A DNA stretch of 64,000 nucleotides, from assembly GCF_016805985.1 (NCBI RefSeq), contig NZ_CP017661.1, positions 186,001 to 250,000 of the forward strand, given 5' to 3'. Made by a program: the position numbers and the translations under genes. Source of the DNA: Microbacterium sp. JZ31 (GTDB taxonomy: Bacteria > Actinomycetota > Actinomycetes > Actinomycetales > Microbacteriaceae). The notes below the pieces were generated by a model that was given only the letters and a program-made list of their open reading frames with translations, searched no databases and was not told the DNA's origin. Positions 10,077 to 18,842 of the stretch are shown piece after piece (positions within the stretch are counted from its first letter, which is position 1; every line of letters starts with the position of its first letter).

Positions 10077-11468
10077 GTGATCTGGGAGATCGACGAGGAG
10101 AAGCGGACGATCGAGGGGGTCGACGCCTCCGGGCGTCCCGATCCCGCGTACGCCGCGGCCCTCGGTCTGGTGCGCGCCCCTTTCGGACGCCGCGCGCTGG
10201 CAGCCGTGTGCGACCTCGCGAGCTGGCTCGTGCTGCAGCTGCCCCTCCTGCTGGGGGCGGTCCCGCTGCTGCTGAAGCTCGCGACCGGCTCGATCTCGGC
10301 GTACGGGTTCCTGAACCACCCCGACTTCGTGCTCGCCGTCGTCATGGCCAGCGCGACGGCGGCCCTCACGCTCGCCCTCGGCATCGTGCAGCTGGTGCTG
10401 CACGGACGCAAGGGGCTCACGATCGGCAAGGCCGTGGCGGGCATCCGCACCGTGAACGTGCGCACGCTCGAGCGGCCCGGCGCCGGTCCCGTGCTCCTGC
10501 GGTTCCTGATCCTGGTGGGCGCGGCGATCCTGCCGCTGGGACTCGCGATCTTCTTCCTCTCGCCCGTGCTCGACCCCGACGGGCGCGGTCGCGGCTGGCA
10601 CGACAAGGCGACCAGGGTGTGGCTCGTCGACGTGCGCAAGGGCCTGAACCCGTACGACGAGAAGCGGATGCGCGTGGCGCGCAAGGTGGTCAAGGCCGAG
10701 CCGGCGCCCGAGCGGGCGCCGCTGCCCTCGCTCGCGACGCCGGTGGACCCGTCCGCCCAGCCCGCGTACCGGCCCGGCGGACGCGTCAGCGCGGGCGTGA
10801 TCGGCGTCGCCCGGCCTCACGACCCGCGCGAGCGTCCCGTGGTCGGCCTGGCCGAGATCGCCCCCGCGCCCGTCGTCGTCGCGGGCGAGAGCGGCAGGCC
10901 CGTGCTCGGCGGGTACCGCCTGCGAGGAGACACGGATCCGACCCCGGATGCGCCCTCGGCCGAGGCCGAACGCGGCCAGTCCGCGCCGCGACCCGCCGCT
11001 GCGCCACCCACCACGCCGTTCGCCGCAGAGTCCGTCGCCGCGCCGCCCGCAGCGGTGACGCCTCCCGCCGCGCCGGCCGTGCCGCCGCAGGTGGTGCTGA
11101 CGGGGTCGGACGCCCGCGCGGCAGAGCCGATCCCGCCCGCCGCGCGCTTCATGCTGCGCCTCGACACGGGCGAGGACCTGCTGGTCTCCGCGCCCGTCGT
11201 GCTCGGTCGCCGGCCGGATGCGAGCGAGATCCCGGGCGGCGCGCACCCCGTCGCCCTCGAGGACGACAGCAGGTCGCTGTCGAAGACGCACCTGCTCGTG
11301 CGTCCCGCGGAGGGCGGCCTCGAGGTCGTCGACCTGGGCTCGACGAACGGGTCGGCGCTGATCCGGGGCGGCGTCGAGCATCCGATGACGGCGGGCGTGC
11401 CGCTCACGGCGGCAGACTCCGACACCATCCGCTTCGGCGACCGCACCGCGGTCGTCACCCGGCTGTGA
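10077..11468 (+). CDS. RDD-family membrane protein with C-terminal FHA domain
   Basis: 463 residues from the GTG at 10077, chosen because GGAGGG lies at 10061-10066; an in-frame ATG at 10050 has no ribosome site and is the alternative. The first half is an RDD domain (RRALAAVCDLASW, three to four membrane helices, HGRKGLTIGKAVAGIR, and WHDKATRVWLV). The middle is a long Pro/Ala linker. The last ninety residues are an FHA domain (LGRRPDASE, SLSKTHLLV, DLGSTNGS), which binds phosphothreonine peptides. It sits directly upstream of the EssC-like ATPase, so it is likely an accessory membrane part of the type VII secretion system. A TAGTGT -10-like box is at 10025-10030. Confidence 0.85.
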   Translation: MIWEIDEEKRTIEGVDASGRPDPAYAAALGLVRAPFGRRALAAVCDLASWLVLQLPLLLGAVPLLLKLATGSISAYGFLNHPDFVLAVVMASATAALTLALGIVQLVLHGRKGLTIGKAVAGIRTVNVRTLERPGAGPVLLRFLILVGAAILPLGLAIFFLSPVLDPDGRGRGWHDKATRVWLVDVRKGLNPYDEKRMRVARKVVKAEPAPERAPLPSLATPVDPSAQPAYRPGGRVSAGVIGVARPHDPRERPVVGLAEIAPAPVVVAGESGRPVLGGYRLRGDTDPTPDAPSAEAERGQSAPRPAAAPPTTPFAAESVAAPPAAVTPPAAPAVPPQVVLTGSDARAAEPIPPAARFMLRLDTGEDLLVSAPVVLGRRPDASEIPGGAHPVALEDDSRSLSKTHLLVRPAEGGLEVVDLGSTNGSALIRGGVEHPMTAGVPLTAADSDTIRFGDRTAVVTRL

Positions 11469-11536
11469 GCGATGACGATGGCATCCGGATCCAGGACGAT
11501 TGTCTCTGACGTGACGTCAGGGAACGGGGGAGACGC

Positions 11537-14500
11537 ATGAGGCTGAAGCTGACGCTGCATCGCCAGGGGATCGACCCGGTCGACATCGTCATCACGACCG
11601 ATTCGACCGCGACGACGGGCGACGTCGCCCGGTACGTGGCGGAGTCGGACCCCGCGCGCTCGGTGCAGGTGACGGAGGACGACGTCGTCACGCTGGCCGT
11701 CGCGCCGCCGACCGGCGAGCGGCTCGTGCCGCTGCAGCCCGACGTGCCGATCGGAGAGGCCCCGATCGGCTCCGGCTTCGCCGCGTCGATCGTCAATCTC
11801 GGCCCCGTCCCGGCCGCGGTGTTCGACGACGGCCAGCGCGACGCGATCGCCGTGCTGCGCGCGGTCGACGGAGCGCTGGCGGGGCAGGAGTTCCGCATCT
11901 CGGCCGGACACGTCTTCCTCGGGCGCGACGCCGCCAACGACGTCGTCCTCGCCGATCCGATGGTGTCCAAGCGCCACGCCCGGATCGAGATCGGCACGCA
12001 CATCGAGGTCATCGACCTGAACTCCGCGAACGGCGTGCTGGTCGACGGCGTCGCGGCGCAGCGCGTCCGCATCGAGGAGGGCAAGCCGTTCGTGATCGGC
12101 GGCACCACCCTCGTCGCCTATCTCGTGCGCTCGTTCGACGGCAGCGCGAGCGAGGACCCCGTCATCGAGCGCGGCGGGGGACTGCTGTTCAACCGCAGCC
12201 CGCGCGTCGAGGTGCGCTATCCGGGCACGGCGTTCAAGCCGCCGCGCCTGCCCACCGAGAAGCTCGCGCGGCTGTTCCCGTGGCCGATCCTCATCGCGCC
12301 GATCCTGCTGGGCGTGGCGCTGTACCTGATGAACAACAACCCGCGCGCGCTGCTGATGATCTTCATGACGCCGCTGATGATGTTCGGCAACATCATCAAT
12401 CAGAAGTCGCAGGGGCGGAACCAGCAGAACCACGAGTTCCTGCTGTTCGAGCGGCAGTTCGAGAAGCTCGAGGAGGACTTCTTCCACGGCAAGCCCGAGG
12501 AGGAGCGCGCGCGCAACGCCGAGGCCCCGCCCGTCGCCGAGGTCTTCGAGCACGCCATGCGGCTCGGCCCCATGCTCTGGACGCGCCGGCCCGAGCACTG
12601 GAACTTCCTGGGCCTGCGGCTCGGCAGCTGCCGGCTGCCCGCGCGCAACTCGGTCGACGATTCCGACGTGCCGGACGGCCTTCCCGAGTTCATCGATCGC
12701 GTCGACCGGCTGCGCGAGCGGTACGCGTTCGTCGACGACGTGCCGGTCTTCGACACGCTCGCGGACGCGGGCTCCGTCGGCATCGCCGGCCCGCCCGCGC
12801 CCGTGGCCGACGCGATGCGCGGCATCGCGGTGCAGCTGTTCGGGCTGCACGCGCCGAACGACGTCGTCGCCGTCGCGTTCGCCGACTCGATGTGGACGGG
12901 CGAGCTCGACTGGCTGAAGTGGATGCCCCACACGTCGAGCGAGAAGAGCCCGTTCCGGGATGTGGCGCTCGCCGACTCCGCCCCGACCGCGGCGGCGCTG
13001 CTGAGCGCGCTCGAGGAGTACGTCCTGCGGGCCGGCGGCGGGGGCGAGCCGCGCGGACCGTTCAAGGAGGACTGGAACCCGCTGCTGTACGGCACGGACG
13101 TCGCCCGCGCGGCGAACGACCACAAGGCCACGCCGCCGCTGTCGGTGGTCGTGTTCGTCACGAGCGACGCTCCCGTCGACCGCGGCCGCCTCACGGACGT
13201 GCTCGAGCGCGGCGCCGACCGGGGCGTGCACGCCGTGTTCGTGTCGCCGACGGTCGAGTCGCTGCCCGCCGTGTGCCGCAGCTACATCGACGTCACGCCG
13301 GGCCTGGAGGACGCGCAGGTCGGCCTCGTGCGCAACGGCGAGCTGTTCGAGCACGTCCGCGTGGAGGGCGTCTCGAACGCCTACATGCAGATGCTCGCCC
13401 GCCGGCTCGCCCCCGTGGTCGACGCGAGCACCGTCGTGCACGACGCGTCGGACATCCCGAGCTCCGTGATGTTCCTGCAGCTCGTGGACCCGGCGATCGC
13501 GCAGGATCCGCACGTCGTGATCGAGCGCTGGCGGCAGAACAACACGATCATGGACAGGTCGGCCGCGCCCCGCCCGCGGCTCAAGAAGGCCGGCACGCTG
13601 CGCGCCATCATCGGTCAGGGCGCGAGCGACGCCATGGCGCTCGACCTGCGCACGCAGGGGCCTCACGCGCTCGTGGGCGGCACGACGGGCGCGGGGAAGT
13701 CGGAGTTCCTGCAGGCGTGGGTGCTCGGCATGGCCGCCGCCCACAGCCCCGACCGGGTCACGTTCCTGTTCGTCGACTACAAGGGCGGCTCCGCCTTCGC
13801 CGACTGCGTCGAGCTGCCGCACTGCGTGGGCCTCGTGACCGACCTCAGCCCGCACCTCGTGCGCCGCGCGCTCACGAGCCTGCGCGCCGAGCTGCAGCAT
13901 CGCGAGCACCTGCTCAACCGCAAGAAGGCGAAGGATCTGCTCGAGCTCGAGAAGCGCCAGGACCCCGAGTGCCCGCCCGCGCTCGTCCTGGTGATCGACG
14001 AGTTCGCGGCGCTCGCGTCCGAGATGCCCGAGTTCGTCGACGGCGTCGTGGACATCGCGCAGCGCGGCCGCTCGCTCGGCATCCACCTGATCATGGCGAC
14101 GCAGCGTCCCGCGGGCGTCATCAAGGACAACCTGCGCGCCAACACGAACCTGCGCATCGCCCTGCGGATGGCGGACGAGTCCGACTCGCGCGACGTGGTC
14201 GACGACGAGATCGCGGCGTCGTTCCCCGCGTCGCTGCCCGGCCGCGCGATCGCCAAGACCGGTCCCGGCCGCCTCGTGCCGTTCCAGTCGGCCTACGCGG
14301 GCGGCTGGACCGCGATGGACGAGACGCCCGTGGCCGACGTGCGCGTGACCGAGCTGCGCTTCGGGGCGCGCGGCGACTGGGAGCCGGATCGCCCGGCCGA
14401 GTCGGAGGCGCACGAGGAGGACCTCGGCCCGAACGACCAGAAGCGCATCGTGTCGACCCTGATCCGCGCGAGCGACGTGGCGGGGCTGCCGCGTCCGCGC

Positions 14501-16261
14501 CGGCCCTGGCTCGACGACCTCGCACCGCTCGTTGACCTGCGGGACCTGGCCAGCGAGGGCGACACGCGCATCCCGTTCGCGCTCGTCGACGTCCCGGAGA
14601 GGCAGCTGCAGGAGCCGGCCGCGTTCGTGCCCGATCGCGACGGCTCCATGGTCATCTACGGCACGTCCGGCTCGGGCAAGTCCACGGTGCTGAAGACCAT
14701 CGGCACGGCGGCGGGCATGCGCCCCGACCTCGGACGCGTGCAGGTGTACTGCCTCGACTTCGCCTCGGGTGCGCTGGGCGCGCTCGCCGCGCTGCCGCAT
14801 GTCGGCTCGGTCGTGGACGGCGCGGATGTCGAGCGCATCCAGCGCCTGTTCCGCACGCTCGACGGCGAGCTGGATCGCCGCGCCGCGGCGTTCTCGGCGG
14901 CCAGCGCCGCGACCGTGCAGGAGTACCGCGAGCTCGTCGATCCGACCATGCCGCGCATCGTGCTGCTGATCGACAACTACCCCGAGTTCAAGAAGGACTG
15001 GGAGGTGGCGCCGGGCCGCGGGCCCTTCTACCGGACCTTCATGCGCATCCTGGGCGAGGGCCGCCCCCTGGGCGTCCACACCGTCATCACGGCCGACCGC
15101 GGCAACGCGGTGCCGAGCGCCGTCGCGGCGAACATCTCGCGCCGCGTGGTGCTGCGCATGGGCGAGACGAGCCAGTACATGCTGCTGGGCGTGCCGCGCG
15201 ACATCCTCGACGAGCAGTCCGCGCCGGGGCGCGCGGTCGTCGACGGGCACGAGGCGCAGATCGCCGTGCTGGGCGGCACCGCGAACGTCGTCGAGCAGAC
15301 CAAGCTGCTGGGCGAGCTCGGGAACCGGCTCCGGGCGCAGGGCGTGCGCGACCTGCCCGAGATCGGCGCGCTGCCGACCATGGTGCCCGCCGACGAGATG
15401 CCGGCACAGGTCGAGGGCATGCCGGTGTTCGGCGTCGCGGACGACACGCTCGCGCCGCGCGGCTTCGAGCCGCTCGGATCGTTCGTCGTGACGGGCCCGC
15501 CGGCGTCGGGGAAGACGAACGCGCTGAAGGCGCTCGTCGTCGCCATGGAGCGCTTCGACCCGGACGTGCGGCTGTACCACTTCGGCAGCCGCAGGGCCGA
15601 GCTCAAGGAGTTCCGCCCGTGGCTCGCGAGCGCGACGCGTCCGGAGGAGGAGAAGGAGCTCGCGACCGAGCTGGCGGAGCTCGTGACGCGGGAGTCGCCG
15701 GACGGCCGGATCATGATCGTCATCGAGGACATGCCGCACCTCGCCGACGGGCCCGCGGACCGGCCGATGCGCGCGCTGCTGCAGGCGATGAACAACAGCG
15801 ACCACCTGCTCGTCGGCGAGGCGGAGATCAGCCGCGCCTCGGGCAGCATCGGCGTGCTCGGCGAGTGGAAGACGGGCCGCCAGGGGATCGTGCTCAAGCC
15901 CGACACGTACGACGGCGACGCGATCTTCAAGACGCCGTTCGGGCGCGTGAAGCGCTCGGACTTCCCCGTGGGCCGCGGCATCTTCGTACAGGCGGGGCAG
16001 AGCGTCACGATGCAGCTCCCGTTCGTGCCCGACACCCCGGCGCCGGCGGCGCACGCGGCGGCGCCCGTCGCGGAGCCAGGCACGACGCCCGCGCCGGCGG
16101 GTGACGTCGCGCTGGCCGGTGAGACCGCGTCGGCGGGTGAGGCCGCGTCGGCGGGCGATGCCGCGCCGGCGGGCGCCTCCCGGCGCGCGCGGAGGGCCGC
16201 CGAGCCTGCGTCCGCCGACACCGTGGTGAGTCCGGTCACGACGTCCGCACACGGGGAGTGA
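11537..16261 (+). CDS. essC: Type VII secretion ATPase, EssC-like (FHA plus three FtsK/SpoIIIE domains)
   Basis: 1574 residues. After an N-terminal beta-rich part, an FHA domain covers about residues 95-190 (FLGRDAANDVVLADP, SKRHARIEI, NSANGVLVDG). Two adjacent membrane helices follow at about 249-291. Three P-loop domains follow: D1 Walker A GGTTGAGKSEF near 714-723 with Walker B LVLVIDEF near 815-822; D2 GTSGSGKST near 1042-1050; D3 GPPASGKTN near 1320-1328. Only D1 keeps the catalytic DE; D2 reads LLIDNYP and D3 IVIEDMP. FHA, then two helices, then three P-loops in one chain is the EssC plan of Firmicute systems rather than the mycobacterial EccC plan. ATG 11537 follows a GGGGGAGA ribosome site. 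It drives export of WXG100-type proteins. Confidence 0.92.
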   Translation: MRLKLTLHRQGIDPVDIVITTDSTATTGDVARYVAESDPARSVQVTEDDVVTLAVAPPTGERLVPLQPDVPIGEAPIGSGFAASIVNLGPVPAAVFDDGQRDAIAVLRAVDGALAGQEFRISAGHVFLGRDAANDVVLADPMVSKRHARIEIGTHIEVIDLNSANGVLVDGVAAQRVRIEEGKPFVIGGTTLVAYLVRSFDGSASEDPVIERGGGLLFNRSPRVEVRYPGTAFKPPRLPTEKLARLFPWPILIAPILLGVALYLMNNNPRALLMIFMTPLMMFGNIINQKSQGRNQQNHEFLLFERQFEKLEEDFFHGKPEEERARNAEAPPVAEVFEHAMRLGPMLWTRRPEHWNFLGLRLGSCRLPARNSVDDSDVPDGLPEFIDRVDRLRERYAFVDDVPVFDTLADAGSVGIAGPPAPVADAMRGIAVQLFGLHAPNDVVAVAFADSMWTGELDWLKWMPHTSSEKSPFRDVALADSAPTAAALLSALEEYVLRAGGGGEPRGPFKEDWNPLLYGTDVARAANDHKATPPLSVVVFVTSDAPVDRGRLTDVLERGADRGVHAVFVSPTVESLPAVCRSYIDVTPGLEDAQVGLVRNGELFEHVRVEGVSNAYMQMLARRLAPVVDASTVVHDASDIPSSVMFLQLVDPAIAQDPHVVIERWRQNNTIMDRSAAPRPRLKKAGTLRAIIGQGASDAMALDLRTQGPHALVGGTTGAGKSEFLQAWVLGMAAAHSPDRVTFLFVDYKGGSAFADCVELPHCVGLVTDLSPHLVRRALTSLRAELQHREHLLNRKKAKDLLELEKRQDPECPPALVLVIDEFAALASEMPEFVDGVVDIAQRGRSLGIHLIMATQRPAGVIKDNLRANTNLRIALRMADESDSRDVVDDEIAASFPASLPGRAIAKTGPGRLVPFQSAYAGGWTAMDETPVADVRVTELRFGARGDWEPDRPAESEAHEEDLGPNDQKRIVSTLIRASDVAGLPRPRRPWLDDLAPLVDLRDLASEGDTRIPFALVDVPERQLQEPAAFVPDRDGSMVIYGTSGSGKSTVLKTIGTAAGMRPDLGRVQVYCLDFASGALGALAALPHVGSVVDGADVERIQRLFRTLDGELDRRAAAFSAASAATVQEYRELVDPTMPRIVLLIDNYPEFKKDWEVAPGRGPFYRTFMRILGEGRPLGVHTVITADRGNAVPSAVAANISRRVVLRMGETSQYMLLGVPRDILDEQSAPGRAVVDGHEAQIAVLGGTANVVEQTKLLGELGNRLRAQGVRDLPEIGALPTMVPADEMPAQVEGMPVFGVADDTLAPRGFEPLGSFVVTGPPASGKTNALKALVVAMERFDPDVRLYHFGSRRAELKEFRPWLASATRPEEEKELATELAELVTRESPDGRIMIVIEDMPHLADGPADRPMRALLQAMNNSDHLLVGEAEISRASGSIGVLGEWKTGRQGIVLKPDTYDGDAIFKTPFGRVKRSDFPVGRGIFVQAGQSVTMQLPFVPDTPAPAAHAAAPVAEPGTTPAPAGDVALAGETASAGEAASAGDAAPAGASRRARRAAEPASADTVVSPVTTSAHGE

Positions 16262-16288
16262 TACCCGGGGTACCCCTCCCCGTGTGCG
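16246..16288 (+). terminator. Large hairpin holding the essC stop codon in its loop
   Basis: A perfect 13-bp stem pairs CGCACACGGGGAG (16246-16258) with CTCCCCGTGTGCG (16276-16288). The TGA stop of essC is in the loop, which itself contains the palindrome GGGGTACCCC. It probably reduces read-through into the esx gene, which has its own promoter box just downstream. Confidence 0.6.
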
Positions 16289-16311
16289 AGACGGCGAAGG
16301 TTCGTTAGCCT
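16278..16311 (+). promoter_or_regulatory. Promoter of the esx gene with upstream CCCCGT element
   Basis: TAGCCT (16306-16311) is a TANNNT -10 box. Twenty-two bases upstream is CCCCGT (16278-16283). A nearly identical element at 22-23 bases precedes the -10 box of all three toxin-island units downstream. Confidence 0.45.
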
Positions 16312-16365
16312 CGTCGCAGAGGCCATGGGGGCCTGGAGAACGAAGAACGCTGGGAGGCGATTTTC

Positions 16366-16662
16366 ATGGCCGGACACGATTTCGGTGCAACGTACAGCGA
16401 GATGGAGGGCGCGGCCGCGAAGCTGCGCGACGGTCGCAGCACGATCGGCGACACGCTGAAGGAGCTGCAGGGCATCATCGACGAGCTCGTCGAGGACGGG
16501 TTCAAGACCGAGAACGCCTCGGGCGCGTACCAGACCGCCTACCAGGAGCTCACGAGCAGCCTCGACGACGCGTCGGAGGCCGTGAACGACATGGCCGAGG
16601 CGCTCGATAAGATGGCGGACCAGATCCGCGACACGGACGCCAGCATGGCGGGCGGCGCCTGA
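16366..16662 (+). CDS. WXG100-type secreted protein (ESAT-6 family) with variant motif
   Basis: 98 residues, almost entirely helical with a central break, the right size and shape for an ESAT-6-like helical hairpin. The Trp-X-Gly turn is replaced by D-G-F (IDELVEDGFKTENASGAY, near residue 45), so it belongs to the divergent ESAT-6 group. The ATG has GGGAGG upstream. It follows the EssC-like ATPase and precedes a strong terminator, so it is expressed as a single gene, as abundant Esx substrates usually are. It is the expected core substrate or secretion partner of this system. Confidence 0.85.
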   Translation: MAGHDFGATYSEMEGAAAKLRDGRSTIGDTLKELQGIIDELVEDGFKTENASGAYQTAYQELTSSLDDASEAVNDMAEALDKMADQIRDTDASMAGGA

Positions 16663-16676
16663 GCCCAGCCTGCGCC

Positions 16677-16719
16677 GAGGGCCGTGGTGCCCGGTCACGA
16701 GACCGGCACCACGGCCCTC
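16677..16719 (+). terminator. Strong intrinsic terminator after esx
   Basis: A 14-bp stem (16677-16690 with 16706-16719, GAGGGCCGTGGTGC) is extended by CGGTC/GACCG (16692-16696 with 16701-16705) across one bulged C, with loop ACGA. It starts 15 bases after the esx stop. Confidence 0.8.
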
Positions 16720-16749
16720 GCATTTCCGCGGGGCGGCGAGCGCGCTGAA

Positions 16750-16755
16750 TAGGAT
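16750..16755 (+). promoter_or_regulatory. -10 box of a leaderless gene
   Basis: TAGGAT, then seven bases, then the ATG of the next gene with no separate ribosome site; a typical leaderless layout. Confidence 0.5.
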
Positions 16756-16762
16756 CGGGGAC

Positions 16763-16984
16763 ATGAGCGGGTCACAGAGCTACTGGTACAACTTGCGCAC
16801 GCAGGCGGTGGAGCGCGCCGACGAGCGCCCGTCCGACGAGGTGATCGGCCCGTTCGCCACCGCGCAGGAGGCGGAGGACTCGCCGGCGGTGCTGATCGAG
16901 CACGCCCGTGCCTGGCTCGAGAGCGATGAGAGCGAGCCGTATCGCGCCATGGCGGAGAACGACGACAGCACCGGCCTCGCATAG
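16763..16984 (+). CDS. Small SPOR-like protein
   Basis: 73 residues. The N-terminus SYWYNLRTQAVER followed by IGPFATAQEAE matches the pattern of small actinobacterial SPOR-like proteins, in which a Tyr-Trp-Tyr-Asn-Leu strand leads to a G-P-(F/Y)-x-T turn. The C-terminal third is acidic (LESDESEP). Such proteins lack the membrane anchor of true SPOR proteins, and their function is not known to me. It is probably leaderless. The lipoprotein gene starts 10 bases after its stop, so the two may be co-transcribed. Confidence 0.7.
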   Translation: MSGSQSYWYNLRTQAVERADERPSDEVIGPFATAQEAEDSPAVLIEHARAWLESDESEPYRAMAENDDSTGLA

Positions 16985-16994
16985 CGGCGGCCCG

Positions 16995-18764
16995 ATGAGA
17001 GCACATCGCGCGCTCGCGGCGCCCCTCGCTCTGGTGCTCGCGGCGGCTCTGGCCGGCTGTGCGCCCGCGCTGCCCGACTCCGTGGTGGCGGGCACCGAGA
17101 TCGCCGTCGGCTGGGACGAGCGGTTCACCGCCGCGAACGCCGCATCCGTCGCGACCGCGACGCCCGGCAACATCGACATCGCGGAGATGACCCGCGCCGA
17201 CTTCGGGGACAGCGTCGACGGCGAGATCGAGCCGGACCCGAGCTTCGGAGCCGTCACGATCACGAGCGAGGATCCGTTCACGGTGCGCTACGACCTCGCC
17301 GAGCCCGCGTGGTCCGACGGCATCCCGCTCGACGCCGCCGACCTGCTGCTCGGCTGGGCGGCGGCTTCGAGCTACTTCGCGCCCGACGGCTTCGACGCCG
17401 ACGAGCATCGCGACGGCGAGGGCGTCTTCCAGCCCGTCGCAGGCGTGCCCTGGTTCGACGCGGTGCCGGGCGACCTGCGCAGGTCCGACGAGCTGCCCGA
17501 GATCGACGAGTTCGCCCGTTCGATCGATGTGACGTTCACCGAGCCGGTGCGCGACTGGCAGGGCGCCCTGACCGTGCCCGTGCCGGCTCACGTGGCCGGG
17601 CGTCTGGCGTTCGGGATCGACGACGACATGGAGGCGAAGCAGGCCGTCATCCGGGCGATCCGGGACGAGGACCTCGACGCGCTCGAGGATCTCGCGGCCG
17701 TCTGGAACGAGGGCTTCGCGATCGACCCGTCCGCCGAGGTCGCCGGCGATCTTCTCGTCTCCAGCGGCCCGTTCCGCGTCGAGAGCATCGGCAGCGCGGA
17801 CGGCGCCCAGACCGTGACGCTCGTGCCCAACGCAGCGTTCCGCGGCGCGGTCACGCCGCAGGTCGCCCGGATCGACCTCGTGCCGCCCGGCGACGATGCG
17901 GTCGCGGCGATCGGCGAGGGCCTCGACGTGGCGCAGGTCGCACCGGTCGGCGCCAACCGCGCGGCGATCCGCGAGCTCGAGCGCACCGACCACCTGGTCG
18001 AGACCCAGCATGACGGCAGCCTGTGGGCGATGCTGCTGAACCCCTCCGGCATCTTCGCGCAGCACCGCGTGCGCACCGCGTTCATCCATGCGGTCCCGGC
18101 GAACGCCCTCATCGAGGGCGGAGCGGGGGAATGGGCGCAGGCGTACGCCGCCTCCACGTCCATGGTCTCCGCTCCGGGATCCGCCGCCTACGACATCGTG
18201 AGCGAGGACGCCGGCTTCGCCGAGGCGCTCGCCTCGCCGGACGGTCAGCCCGAGGAGGAGCGGCAGGCGGCGGGTGTCGCGGCTGGATCCCGGGTCTGCG
18301 TGCTGTACGACCGCGGCAGCGAGTTCGCGGCGGGAGCGTTCGCGGCCCTCAGCGCCGCCGCGCGCGAGGGCGGCTGGGGCGTGACCGACTGCGGCGCCGA
18401 CGACTTCGACGCGGCCCTCGCGGAGCGCACGTGGGACGCCGTGATCGCGCGCGTGCCGATCCCGATCACGCCCGCGCAGATCGCGACGCAGTGGGGCACG
18501 GACGGCGCCGAGGCGATCACGCGCCACGCCGATCCGGAGCGGGACGAGCTGATCACCGCGCTGTCGCGCACGTCCGACGTGTACGAGGCGCGGGCGGTGC
18601 GCGCGCGGATCGAGGCCACGATCGTCCGCGCGGCCGTCGCGCTGCCGATCGCGGCGAACCCGCGCGTGACGATCGTGGACCGCGACGTCACGGGCGTCTC
18701 CCCGCGTCCCGGTGCGCTGGGCTCCCTGACGTCCCGCGCCGCGCAGTGGTCGGTGGTCCCGTGA
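16995..18764 (+). CDS. Lipoprotein, family 5 extracellular solute-binding-like
   Basis: 589 residues from the ATG at 16995, chosen because it begins a classic lipoprotein signal (MRAHRALAAPLALVLAAALAGC, lipobox LAGC). The mature part follows the peptide/nickel-binding protein plan: a paired GTEIAVGWDERFTAANAAS start, W-S-D-G-I-P-L-D-A-A-D, which resembles the family motif WSDGxPxTAxD, and a C-terminal lobe. No transporter genes are adjacent. The gene lies between secretion-system components and the toxin island, so a role as a surface accessory rather than importer subunit is possible. That is inference. Confidence 0.78.
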   Translation: MRAHRALAAPLALVLAAALAGCAPALPDSVVAGTEIAVGWDERFTAANAASVATATPGNIDIAEMTRADFGDSVDGEIEPDPSFGAVTITSEDPFTVRYDLAEPAWSDGIPLDAADLLLGWAAASSYFAPDGFDADEHRDGEGVFQPVAGVPWFDAVPGDLRRSDELPEIDEFARSIDVTFTEPVRDWQGALTVPVPAHVAGRLAFGIDDDMEAKQAVIRAIRDEDLDALEDLAAVWNEGFAIDPSAEVAGDLLVSSGPFRVESIGSADGAQTVTLVPNAAFRGAVTPQVARIDLVPPGDDAVAAIGEGLDVAQVAPVGANRAAIRELERTDHLVETQHDGSLWAMLLNPSGIFAQHRVRTAFIHAVPANALIEGGAGEWAQAYAASTSMVSAPGSAAYDIVSEDAGFAEALASPDGQPEEERQAAGVAAGSRVCVLYDRGSEFAAGAFAALSAAAREGGWGVTDCGADDFDAALAERTWDAVIARVPIPITPAQIATQWGTDGAEAITRHADPERDELITALSRTSDVYEARAVRARIEATIVRAAVALPIAANPRVTIVDRDVTGVSPRPGALGSLTSRAAQWSVVP

Positions 18765-18790
18765 CGGGGTGCGCTTCCCGGGGTCAAGGT

Positions 18791-18825
18791 CCCCATCGCG
18801 AGCCGCTCGCGCCAGCGCCTAGTGT
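18791..18825 (+). promoter_or_regulatory. Island promoter A: CCCCAT element and -10 box
   Basis: CCCCAT (18791-18796) lies 23 bases before TAGTGT (18820-18825), which is six bases before the AGGGAGG ribosome site. GGGG (18780-18783) makes an inverted repeat with the CCCC. The same arrangement precedes the two other paralogues. Confidence 0.45.
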
Positions 18826-18842
18826 CTCCGAGGGAGGTGTTC

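Noticed and set aside
11512..11519. TGACGTCA palindrome before essC
   Set aside because: Eight-base palindromes occur by chance here and nothing else supports a site.
10817..16252. An 1811-codon open frame on the minus strand
   Set aside because: Antisense to the essC-like gene, whose frame has all expected domains; the product is Arg/His-rich with no fold.
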